From assembly GCA_007119455.1 (NCBI GenBank), contig SKPR01000046.1:1-8931 (forward strand): a stretch of 8,931 bases of DNA. Reading direction: 5' to 3'. The stretch comes from Candidatus Brevefilum sp. Its GTDB lineage: Bacteria; Chloroflexota; Anaerolineae; Anaerolineales; Anaerolineaceae. Below are positions 1 through 5,256 of this stretch, in pieces. The first letter of the stretch is position 1, and every line of letters begins with the position of its first letter. The notes under the pieces were generated by a model. It was not told the origin of the DNA. It saw nothing but the letters and a program-made list of their open reading frames with translations, and did no database searches. The position numbers were made by a program, and so were the translations under genes.

Positions 1-191
1 GGGTTGTGATCCACATTGACGGTGTAAAAATCGACCTGACCTTCATACGCATCGGCCAGGTCAGCCAGCACTGGCTCAAGCATTTTACAGGGGCCGCACC
101 AATCCGCCCCAAACTCGACCATCACCGGCCGGCTCGCTTGCAGCACCTTGCTGGCGAAGGCTGTAGATTGAATCGGCGTCAGTCCGGACAT
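1..191 (-). CDS. Thioredoxin, N-terminal part (gene runs off the left edge)
   Basis: The minus-strand reading frame gives 63 residues beginning MSGLTPIQSTAF. It contains the classical thioredoxin active site WCGPC (residues 31-35, redox cysteines C32 and C35), preceded by the beta-strand PVMVEFGAD and followed by a helix with the usual acidic and leucine pattern. Thioredoxins are small cytoplasmic disulfide reductases that pass electrons from thioredoxin reductase to target proteins. The start is set by an ATG at 191-189 with AGGAG at 202-198, six bases upstream. The C-terminal half, including the cis-proline loop, lies outside the window, so a longer fusion cannot be excluded. It is divergent from the lipoprotein gene, with a shared 135-base spacer. 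Confidence 0.93.
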   Translation of the reverse strand, partial: MSGLTPIQSTAFASKVLQASRPVMVEFGADWCGPCKMLEPVLADLADAYEGQVDFYTVNVDHN

Positions 192-326
192 GGCTCTCTC
201 CTTTGTAAAACGAGGCTGAATTGACAAGCCCCATCTGATCAAGTATCGTAAAAATGGTGGGAAAAATGCCACCGCTTTAATTATACTATTCGCTCCTGCC
301 TCACCGGACATCAAATCGAGGAGATT
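192..326. promoter_or_regulatory. Divergent promoter region between thioredoxin and lipoprotein genes
   Basis: This AT-rich spacer separates two genes that point away from each other, so it should hold both promoters. The segment at 280-287 reads as TATAAT on the minus strand (285-280) and overlaps TATACT on the plus strand (282-287); either could be a -10 box. I found no convincing -35 partner for either. A hairpin GGTGG/CCACC (256-260 with 269-273) is followed by a T-run when read on the minus strand, so it could be a weak attenuator ahead of the thioredoxin gene. This assignment is inference from position and composition. Confidence 0.35.
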
Positions 327-923
327 ATGCATAAACGGACACCCTTCGCCATAATAATGATCATCAACCTGGTGGCCATCCTGGCCCTGGCAGCCTGCAG
401 CAATGGCGACCCGACCGCCGACTGGTCACCCTTTACCATTGAGCAGGAGCCGGCCTTCGACATCCAGTTCCGGCTGCCGCCGGCCTGGCTGGTCGATTTT
501 GCGCCATCCGCCACAGCCCCGGGCCAGTGGGACGTGGTTTTGGTACCGCCGCGCTGCACCGAAGATCAGGAAAATGAATATGATGAAAACTGCGTCACCC
601 TTGTGGCGCACGTCAAAGATGAAGCGATCTTTAACAGGGAGGATTTCCTGGGCATCGTTAGCGGCGATATCCCCATTGACCCCGCGGGGACCCAGCGCAC
701 CGAACTCCTCAGCAAAGACACCTTTGAAGCCGGCGAGCTGAACGTACAGCGCTTCAACCACAAGATCACCACCCCCATCCGCGAGATGGGGATGTCGATC
801 TTCTACTTCGAGACCGAAGGATCACATTACACCCTGATGCTCAACCTCCCCCTGGACGGGCAGGCGCATCCAGTAGAAGACACAGTTGATCTTCTGCTGG
901 GGACCCTTGAGGTGCTGGATTAA
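327..923 (+). CDS. Predicted secreted lipoprotein, function unknown
   Basis: This 198-residue protein has a lipoprotein signal peptide: basic MHKR, a hydrophobic stretch, then the lipobox L21-A-A-C24. C24 would be lipidated and become the new N-terminus after signal peptidase II cleavage, anchoring the protein to the outer face of the membrane. The mature part is acidic and soluble, without further membrane segments. Two cysteines, C77 and C89, flank a very acidic loop and could form a disulfide. The early segment FDIQFRLPPAW resembles the beta-strand opening of PsbP/DUF1795-like lipoproteins, but that is only a resemblance. The start is supported by GAGGAG (318-323) three bases before the ATG. 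Codon use (many GCC, CTG, ACC) fits a real gene, whereas the overlapping frames do not. I do not recognise a specific function. Confidence 0.85.
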   Translation: MHKRTPFAIIMIINLVAILALAACSNGDPTADWSPFTIEQEPAFDIQFRLPPAWLVDFAPSATAPGQWDVVLVPPRCTEDQENEYDENCVTLVAHVKDEAIFNREDFLGIVSGDIPIDPAGTQRTELLSKDTFEAGELNVQRFNHKITTPIREMGMSIFYFETEGSHYTLMLNLPLDGQAHPVEDTVDLLLGTLEVLD

Positions 924-929
924 AATTGA

Positions 930-958
930 TTGACGGCACCCCTGTACCGTGCTAAAAT
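930..958 (+). promoter_or_regulatory. Promoter of tRNA-Lys (TTGACG-N17-TAAAAT)
   Basis: A -35 element TTGACG (930-935) and a -10 element TAAAAT (953-958) each match five of six consensus bases, with the optimal 17-base spacing. Transcription would start near 965, a few bases before the mature tRNA 5' end at 973. The -35 box lies just after the stop codon of the lipoprotein gene, so the tRNA is a separate unit. Confidence 0.7.
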
Positions 959-972
959 TATGACCTGATGAT

Positions 973-1044
973 GGGCGTGTAGCTCAATGGCAGAGCAGTG
1001 GCCTTTTAAGCCATTGGTTGGGAGTTCGAGTCTCCCCACGCTCA
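973..1044 (+). tRNA. tRNA-Lys (anticodon TTT)
   Basis: A complete cloverleaf can be drawn by hand. The acceptor stem is 973-979 with 1037-1043 (one G-T pair). The D stem is GCTC/GAGC (982-985, 993-996), with GG in the loop. The anticodon stem is 998-1002 with 1010-1014, enclosing loop CTTTTAA with anticodon TTT at 1005-1007. The T stem is GGGAG/CTCCC (1020-1024, 1032-1036), with loop TTCGAGT. The discriminator base is A1044. The CCA tail is not encoded. Its 3' end is repeated twice downstream in the tandem array. Confidence 0.96.
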
Positions 1045-1183
1045 CTTCTTTTATTTAACCATGTGGTTGGGCGTTCCCCATGAGGGGACAATGTCGAGTC
1101 TCCCCACGCTCACTTCTTTTGTTTAACCATGTGGTTGGCCGTTCCCCATGAGGGGACGATGTCGAGTCTCCCCACGCTCACTT
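1026..1183 (+). repeat. 68-bp tandem repeat carrying copies of the tRNA-Lys 3' end (about 2.3 units)
   Basis: The 22-base 3' end of the tRNA plus flank (from TCGAGTCTCC to CACTT) occurs at 1026, 1094 and 1162, exactly 68 bases apart. The two full units (1026-1093, 1094-1161) differ at only three positions by eye; the third stops after 22 bases. Each unit also has a decayed copy of the tRNA anticodon/variable side (AACCATGTGGTTGG, compare CCATTGGTTGG in the tRNA) and an extra hairpin, CCCC/GGGG around ATGA. Only the first copy belongs to a foldable tRNA. The pattern looks like tandem duplication from the tRNA 3' half, or leftover attachment sites at a tRNA gene. Confidence 0.9.
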
Positions 1184-1420
1184 ATTGGTTTAAGTGAATG
1201 GTGATTGGGGGTCAGTAGAAATCAGGTATCAGGCGATCAGGTATTAGTAAAAGATGACCCACCCTGATTTATGTTGACAAAATTTATTGGATGTAATCGC
1301 TGATACAATCTGCGTGATTGGGGAAGAGTAAGGCCCCAAAAGCTACCCCAAAGACCTTTTGCTAACCGTCTCATTATTTCTTGAGTCAACACCATGTCCC
1401 ATAAAGTATAAAACATAAAT

Positions 1421-1606
1421 ATGGATTTGCTTTATTTACGTTTACAGTCGAAAACATAAATAAGAAAAATTCTTATTGACCTTTTAGACAGACAGATCAC
1501 ACTCTTCAGGCGAGCCCATAAGATCGTGGAAGAAGTAACAGACAATAAGCATAACCGACTATTTCATGCTGAGGAAATCCTGAAAGTGTTGGAAGAGCGT
1601 ATTTAA
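1421..1606 (+). pseudogene. Small broken ORF, possible gene remnant
   Basis: A frame opens at ATG 1421, runs 12 codons to an in-frame TAA (1457-1459), and continues in the same frame for 48 codons to TAA 1604-1606. The second part reads like a real protein tail: charged, helical, ending FHAEEILKVLEERI. There is no ATG, GTG or TTG early in that second part and no ribosome binding site before either part. Its helical, Lys/Glu-rich character and size would suit the end of an antitoxin or other small DNA-binding protein, but I cannot identify a family. Chance open frame is a real alternative. Confidence 0.3.
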
Positions 1607-1730
1607 GTAAAGCAGAGAAATCAATTAATCATTATTGCCAGACTGCATTTTTGACCCATCTTGAATTACATTCACAGATTTTAATCGGGATTAGAAAAAT
1701 TTTTTATCATCACAACTATTTGAGGTGTAT

Positions 1731-1842
1731 CCGGCTGAAATAGCCCAGTGCCAGTCGCCCAGAGACGCTGTCTGAGTCTACAGACCTGCTAAAGTAATCA
1801 CAAAGCAGACCGGCTGAGGAATCAGCGAACAGGCCCCTGGCA
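1731..1842 (+). ncRNA. Candidate structured RNA (multi-branched fold)
   Basis: A GC-richer island in AT-rich surroundings can form a 5' hairpin GGCT/AGCC (1733-1736, 1742-1745). It can also form a closing stem TGCCAG/CTGGCA (1749-1754 with 1837-1842) around three hairpins. These are GTCTG/CAGAC (1770-1774, 1781-1785), CTGCT/AGCAG (1786-1790, 1804-1808) and GCTGA/TCAGC with a GGAA tetraloop (1813-1817, 1822-1826). The segment AGTCTACAGACCTGCT loosely recalls the cobalamin-riboswitch B12 box, but the rest of that riboswitch core is not visible. No known RNA family is assigned. The individual stems are short, so chance folding is possible. Confidence 0.3.
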
Positions 1843-2001
1843 AGTTAAAAGAAAATTTTACCGAAAAGGGATGGATGGTTCAAAAGATAATGTTACCAAA
1901 GGGTTGTCCTTCTCCCTTCGTAAAGTGTCAAAGATCTTCACAGGGGAGGCCTTTACTTTGCCAGTGATCATTGCCTATAATTAAGAGTAAATTGATCTAT
2001 A

Positions 2002-2036
2002 TTGGATAATTACAACATCGCTTATCCGGGTTTTTT
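2002..2036 (+). terminator. Terminator-like hairpin upstream of the first VOC gene
   Basis: GGATAA (2004-2009) pairs perfectly with TTATCC (2022-2027); two G-T pairs can extend the stem on the outside (2002-2003 with 2028-2029). Six T residues (2031-2036) follow directly. The stem is AT-rich and the loop is 12 bases, so it would be weak. It lies 50 bases before the VOC start codon. It could end a transcript from the candidate RNA island or act as an attenuator in the VOC leader. Confidence 0.4.
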
Positions 2037-2085
2037 CTTAATGCAATAATAAACCACCCCGCTCAAAAATAAGGAGTATCTCAAA

Positions 2086-2523
2086 ATGACCGTCAATCCG
2101 ATCCCCGATGGTTATCAATCCATCACCCCCTTCATGCTCGCCACGAACGTAGAGGACTTGCTCAATTTCCTGCAACAAGCCTTTGATGCCGAGGTGACCA
2201 CCCGCATGGACTATCCCGATGGCGGCGGAATCATGCATGTTGAAGTCAAAATCGGCAATTCTAGAGTGATGATGGGGCCTTCATCGGAAGAATTTCCGCC
2301 CATGCCAGCCATGCTGTACTACTTTGTGGAAGACGTGGACCGTGTTTATCAGCAGGCCCTCAAAGCTGGCGCCCAATCGGTTCAGGAACCGGAGGACCAG
2401 TTTTACGGCGACCGCACCGCAGGTGTGAGCGACCCCCTGGGGAATGCCTGGTGGCTTGCCACCCATATTGAGGACCCCACGCCTGAAGAGATTGCCAGGC
2501 GCATTCAGGAATTGGGTCAATAG
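2086..2523 (+). CDS. VOC family protein, PhnB-like (glyoxalase/bleomycin-resistance fold), copy 1
   Basis: This 145-residue protein opens with MTVNPIPDGYQSITPF, the usual start of PhnB-like VOC proteins. It has the betaalphabetabetabeta pattern twice: NVEDLLNFLQQAFDAE helix, then HVEVKIGNSRVMMG strands (residues 51-64), then FVEDVDRVYQQALKAGA (80-96) and the family signature DQFYGDR (104-110) before DPLGNAWWLATH. The usual C-terminal DPFGH motif reads DPLGN, losing a conserved histidine. VOC proteins bind a metal or small hydrophobic ligand and include glyoxalases, dioxygenases and drug-binding proteins; the substrate here cannot be told. It ends with the family tail PEEIARRIQ. The start is supported by AAGGAG (2071-2076), nine bases upstream. 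A close paralogue follows 150 bases later. Confidence 0.9.
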   Translation: MTVNPIPDGYQSITPFMLATNVEDLLNFLQQAFDAEVTTRMDYPDGGGIMHVEVKIGNSRVMMGPSSEEFPPMPAMLYYFVEDVDRVYQQALKAGAQSVQEPEDQFYGDRTAGVSDPLGNAWWLATHIEDPTPEEIARRIQELGQ

Positions 2524-2673
2524 ACGTTCAAGGGTCCGGTCTTTTCATTGGCAGTATCCATTTTGTCCAGTCATTAATACTGCAAGGTTTTTAAAGTGTA
2601 TCAGGAGAAAACGCTGCAAGATTAAGGGTATTATTCATATAAAGCAACCACAAATTATCAGGAGGGTATCTGT

Positions 2674-3099
2674 ATGACCGTCAAACCCATTCCCGAAGGT
2701 TTCCACACTGTCACACCGTATCTGGTCGTTGATGGCGTGCCCGGGTTGATCGATTTCTTAGAAGAGGCTTTTGGCGCCAAAGAAGACATGCGATTACAAG
2801 CACCGGATGGCAGCATCTACCACGCCATCGTGGAAATCGGTAATTCCAAGGTGATGCTGGGGGACTCGAATGAAGATTTTCCCCCCATGCCAACCTCCCT
2901 GTACCTCTATTTTGAGGATGTGGATGGCGTTTACCAGCAGGCGATCCAGGCCGGGGCCATATCCATCCAGGAACCTGCAGACCAGTTCTATGGCGACCGC
3001 ACTGCCTTTGTGCAGGGCCCCAATGGTAATATCTGGGGGATTGCCACCCAAATCGAAGAAATTTCTCCCGAAGAGATGGCCAGGCGAATACAAGAATAG
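2674..3099 (+). CDS. VOC family protein, PhnB-like, copy 2
   Basis: This 141-residue protein is colinear with the preceding gene. By hand I count about 82 identical positions in 141 aligned (near 58%), with one single-residue gap after PDG. It keeps MTVKPIPEGF, the histidine H50 before the IVEIGNSKVMLG strand, YFEDVDGVYQQAIQAGA, and the signature DQFYGDR (103-109). The later DPFGH-type motif is altered further, to GPNGN, and ATH becomes ATQ. The two copies therefore come from a tandem duplication that has since diverged, possibly in ligand. The ribosome site is strong: AGGAGGG (2660-2666), seven bases before the ATG. The 28-base gap to the methyltransferase suggests possible co-transcription. 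The exact substrate is not deducible. Confidence 0.9.
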   Translation: MTVKPIPEGFHTVTPYLVVDGVPGLIDFLEEAFGAKEDMRLQAPDGSIYHAIVEIGNSKVMLGDSNEDFPPMPTSLYLYFEDVDGVYQQAIQAGAISIQEPADQFYGDRTAFVQGPNGNIWGIATQIEEISPEEMARRIQE

Positions 3100-3126
3100 T
3101 TTAACGCTGCGATCACGTATAAGATC

Positions 3127-3768
3127 ATGGAGTCTGGAAATTACAAGTATACTGGACGAATGAATCACTCGACTCTGGATTACTATAATTCAAATTCAAA
3201 GCAGTATTTTGACAAAACATCCAGTGTGGCGTTAGATGCGTGGTGGGGTATTGCAGACAAACACATCACCAATGGCTCGGTTATTCTGGATTTGGGCAGT
3301 GGGTCCGGGAGGGATCTAAAATACTTCTCCCAACAGCATGATCGTGTGATCGGGTTGGATTATTCATTATCCCTGGCGAAGATCGCCCATGATCATTCGC
3401 ACAAACCTGTGATTCAGGCTGACATGCGAACAATACCCTTTAAACAGGATGCTTTTGATGTGGTTTGGTCCATGGCTGTTTTGCATCATTTGCAAAAACA
3501 AGACGTTTCTACCGCCCTGATGGAAATCAAGCGAATCTTAAAAAATAAAGGTAAAGTATTCGTTTCAGTAAAACAGGGTGAGGGTGAAGAAATTTCAAAT
3601 GAGGGACGTTTTTTTGCCTATTACACTGTGCATGAATGGGAACGTGTTTTGACCAGCGCCGGGTTTAAGATCAGGGAAACGGTGATGACAGAGGAAAAGC
3701 GGTTCTGTGATCATTCAGAAGACTTTATCACCGTACCATGGATCTTTACATATGCAATAAAGACCTAG
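3127..3768 (+). CDS. Class I SAM-dependent methyltransferase
   Basis: This 213-residue protein carries the Rossmann-fold methyltransferase motifs in order. Motif I is ILDLGSGSG (53-61), the SAM-binding glycine loop. D78 in VIGLDYS is the acidic residue that would hold the ribose. QADM (98-101) covers the adenine-side loop, and FDVVWSMAVLHHL (110-122) is the strand-4/post-I region. GFKIRETVM (179-187) and a final strand WIFTYAIKT complete the fold. It belongs to the Methyltransf_11/25-type small-molecule group; the acceptor is unknown. An alternative ATG at 3160 (codon 12) would give MNHSTLDYYNSNSKQYF, which looks more like the usual N-terminus of the family. Neither start has a strong ribosome site, so the true start may be 3160. 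It follows the VOC pair on the same strand. Confidence 0.9.
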   Translation: MESGNYKYTGRMNHSTLDYYNSNSKQYFDKTSSVALDAWWGIADKHITNGSVILDLGSGSGRDLKYFSQQHDRVIGLDYSLSLAKIAHDHSHKPVIQADMRTIPFKQDAFDVVWSMAVLHHLQKQDVSTALMEIKRILKNKGKVFVSVKQGEGEEISNEGRFFAYYTVHEWERVLTSAGFKIRETVMTEEKRFCDHSEDFITVPWIFTYAIKT

Positions 3769-3886
3769 GGGTATAAGACCTTATCGATCGAAATAATTCA
3801 CCAAGCACCTTGTACAAACCATAGACCAACAATCCGATCCGACATAAAATCACCATAAGCAACACACTAATCGAGAAAGGATTAAC

Positions 3887-4483
3887 ATGATCGACATTAT
3901 TTTCATGGGTGGCCTGGTGGTTTTTTCAATTTCAAGCCTTTATTTCTTCTTCAATCGCCATAAACCCGAAGGGCTCAACACCGCCTTTCTGGTCAGTTTT
4001 GTTACCATTGCCTCGTACGTTCTGATGTGGGATGGGTTCTTTGCCGTTGAAAGCCCAGCCGGGCAACCGATCTTCTGGTCCCGCTGGCTATTTTATGTCG
4101 TGAGCTGTTCACTGCTCATGCTGGAAATCGGACGGGCCAAAGGCATTACGTCTACCGGTAAGGTGGCCGAGCTTGTTTTCCTCAACACCATCGTGATGGT
4201 CACCGGGACGGTGTCAGCGGTGACATCTGGCTGGACAAAGTGGCTGTTCTTCGCCATCAGCGCTATCGCCTACCTGATCCTGATCATCCCGCTGTTGCGT
4301 GTGCGCGACGGCGACTCAAACTGGATTGACAAATACATTCTGCTGGGATGGAGCGGGTTCCCCGTTGTCTTCTTCCTGGCGCCCACCGGGATCGGTTTGT
4401 TCGGTTCGGCTGTGGCCATGGGCCTGTACCTGCTGTTGGATATCTACACGAAGATCGCATTCAACCTGCAATTGAAAGCCTGA
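3887..4483 (+). CDS. Microbial (type I) rhodopsin, schizorhodopsin-like, predicted light-driven inward proton pump
   Basis: This 198-residue protein has seven hydrophobic helices (about 3-22, 33-53, 62-81, 92-113, 117-138, 148-167, 170-195). Helix G reads LLLDIYTKIAFNL: K189 aligns with the retinal Schiff-base lysine K216 of bacteriorhodopsin and D185 with D212. Helix F has W155, F158, P159 and F162 at the places of W182, Y185, P186 and W189. In helix C, RWLFYVVSCSLLMLE puts R66 at R82, F69 at D85, S73 at T89, C74 at T90 and E80 at D96. The Phe-Ser-Glu triad plus Cys and short length are the schizorhodopsin signature; those proteins move protons into the cell using light. L77 at the spectral-tuning site suggests green absorption. 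AGAAAGGA (3874-3881) supports the start. Membrane location and retinal binding are secure inferences; pump direction is by family analogy. Confidence 0.93.
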   Translation: MIDIIFMGGLVVFSISSLYFFFNRHKPEGLNTAFLVSFVTIASYVLMWDGFFAVESPAGQPIFWSRWLFYVVSCSLLMLEIGRAKGITSTGKVAELVFLNTIVMVTGTVSAVTSGWTKWLFFAISAIAYLILIIPLLRVRDGDSNWIDKYILLGWSGFPVVFFLAPTGIGLFGSAVAMGLYLLLDIYTKIAFNLQLKA

Positions 4484-4540
4484 CCTGCCCAGACCTTAAG
4501 ATAAACTGATTCTGAAATTTTTCAATTTCTACCATTGATT

Positions 4541-4568
4541 ATAGTGGCCCTGCCTAAAGGGCCACTAT
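4541..4568 (+). terminator. Strong hairpin terminator after the rhodopsin gene
   Basis: A perfect 11-bp stem ATAGTGGCCCT/AGGGCCACTAT (4541-4551 with 4558-4568) has a 6-base loop and is followed by the T-containing stretch TCGTTTATT. It lies 58 bases after the rhodopsin stop codon and should end that transcript. The T-run is interrupted, so efficiency is uncertain. The stem is symmetric but has no T-run in the opposite direction. Confidence 0.7.
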
Positions 4569-4807
4569 TCGTTTATTGCGATTATTTTCACCTCAGTAAC
4601 CGCAACCACAATGTAGATTGTGGTGTTGTCTGAGATAATTGATAACACCACTCTTTTTATCAGGGTATTCTGACCAGCGATGATGTGATTAATTGATAAA
4701 TCAGAACTTTCAGGAATTATGATAGTGTGACCGGTTCGAAAATAATATTCATGGAGAATTTCGATAATTTCCAAAGGGGCAATAAGGCCCACTGGGTGAT
4801 TGGGCAA
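4565..4807 (-). CDS. Doubtful small ORF (80 codons, TTG start)
   Basis: A minus-strand frame runs from a TTG at 4807 (or an in-frame GTG shortly after) to TAG at 4567-4565. The translation, with segments IAPLEIIEILHEYYF and TIYIVVAVTEVKIIAI, has a reasonable amino-acid mix with alternating hydrophobic strands. Against it: no ATG, no ribosome site, and its stop falls inside the rhodopsin terminator stem. A perfect 8-bp inverted repeat ACCACAAT/ATTGTGGT with a GTAG loop (4605-4624) sits in its 3' part. It resembles no family I know and may be a decayed fragment or chance frame. Confidence 0.2.
   Translation of the reverse strand: MPNHPVGLIAPLEIIEILHEYYFRTGHTIIIPESSDLSINHIIAGQNTLIKRVVLSIISDNTTIYIVVAVTEVKIIAINE
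4605..4624. repeat. Perfect 8-bp inverted repeat with 4-base loop
   Basis: ACCACAAT (4605-4612), loop GTAG, then ATTGTGGT (4617-4624). No T-run follows on either strand, so it is not an obvious terminator. It may be an operator-like site or part of the doubtful ORF around it. Confidence 0.5.
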
Positions 4808-4909
4808 CCAGGCAATCAGGGATCAGCTGAGCGTTGAGAAAGTTTCCTATTGTCATCGTGAGGAGGCTTCTTTGGTGATGATAATCAGCCATAAATTAAA
4901 TTTCACCTC

Positions 4910-4950
4910 TTGCAATAATATATTATCCGTGCTATCATGCTATTATGATA
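4910..4950 (+). promoter_or_regulatory. higBA promoter and operator, leaderless start
   Basis: TTGCAA (4910-4915) and TATCAT (4933-4938) form a -35/-10 pair with exact 17-base spacing. Transcription would begin at or next to the A of the higB ATG at 4945, and no ribosome site precedes that ATG, so the mRNA appears leaderless. Two dyads overlap the promoter: the perfect 12-bp palindrome ATAATATATTAT (4915-4926) and TATCAT/ATGATA (4933-4938 with 4945-4950). HigA-type antitoxins repress their own operon by binding such dyads; assignment to HigA here is inference. Confidence 0.55.
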
Positions 4951-5238
4951 CTGGCTTTTAAAGATCGTGGCACTCAGGATGTTTACAACGGAGAGAATAC
5001 CAAATCCGCCAGAAAAGTTTGTCCTCATCACCTGTGGAAGGTTGCCGCTCGTAAGCTGGATTATTTAGATTCAGCAACCACTTTAAATGATCTGAGTGTG
5101 CCTCCTGGAAATCAGCTGGAAACCCTATCTGGTGATCGAGTTGACCAGCACAGTATCAGGATCAACGATCAATATCGAATTTGTTTTATCTGGACGGAGC
5201 AAGGCCCCGATCAGGTAGAGATCACCGATTATCATTAA
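4945..5238 (+). CDS. higB: HigB toxin (RelE/ParE superfamily mRNA interferase)
   Basis: This 97-residue protein has the HigB layout. MILAFKDRGTQDVYNGEN leads into a helical pair (WKVAARKLDYLDSATTLNDLSVPPGNQL). The core LETLSGDR (58-65), HSIRINDQYRICFIW (69-83) and terminal ITDYH (93-97) follow. In this family the Arg/His-rich beta-sheet face cuts mRNA on the ribosome; R72, R78 and H97 are the visible conserved basic residues. Length is normal. The usual GDRKG-W motif reads GDRVDQH. The stop codon directly abuts the next ATG and the antitoxin overlaps its translation signals, a typical toxin-first HigBA order. The start has no ribosome site and seems leaderless. The whole unit should be stress-responsive through antitoxin loss, by family knowledge. 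Confidence 0.92.
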   Translation: MILAFKDRGTQDVYNGENTKSARKVCPHHLWKVAARKLDYLDSATTLNDLSVPPGNQLETLSGDRVDQHSIRINDQYRICFIWTEQGPDQVEITDYH

Positions 5239-5256
5239 ATGTATTGGAGCAAGACA

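Larger units (their letters stand above)
1184..2085. other. 900-base gene-poor spacer
   Basis: I see no convincing intact gene on either strand here. It starts with low-complexity sequence containing a 9-bp direct repeat ATCAGGTAT (1221-1229 and 1236-1244). It continues with AT-rich sequence holding a short broken ORF (1421-1606), a GC-richer foldable island (1731-1842), and a terminator-like hairpin (2002-2036) before the first VOC gene. An imperfect promoter candidate, TTTACT-N18-TATAAT (1952-1957, 1976-1981), lies just upstream of that hairpin. The stretch downstream of a tRNA, with decayed coding matter, would suit a site of old insertions and deletions. Confidence 0.6.

Noticed and set aside
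311..761. Minus-strand and alternative-frame ORFs over the lipoprotein gene
   Set aside because: They overlap the gene with a clear lipobox and ribosome site, and their translations are biased, unstructured shadow sequence.
1026..1183. CRISPR array
   Set aside because: The 68-bp repeats are directly joined without variable spacers and derive from the tRNA 3' end.
1274..1309. Perfect -35 box TTGACA followed by TACAAT
   Set aside because: The spacing is 24 bases, far from the usual 16-18, and no gene follows closely.
1771..1800. Cobalamin riboswitch
   Set aside because: Only a B12-box-like string is present; the GGGAA, GGTGAAAATCC and GCCACTG core parts are absent and the downstream gene is not linked to B12.
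1810..1832. Hammerhead ribozyme core (CTGAGGA and CGAAC)
   Set aside because: There is no stem II between the two parts and the GAAA is not intact; the bases are better explained by the GCTGA/TCAGC hairpin.
3887..4483. Heliorhodopsin or proteorhodopsin assignment
   Set aside because: Heliorhodopsins are longer and have a different helix-C and helix-G pattern; proteorhodopsins carry Asp-Thr-Glu in helix C, whereas this protein has Phe-Ser-Glu with Cys.
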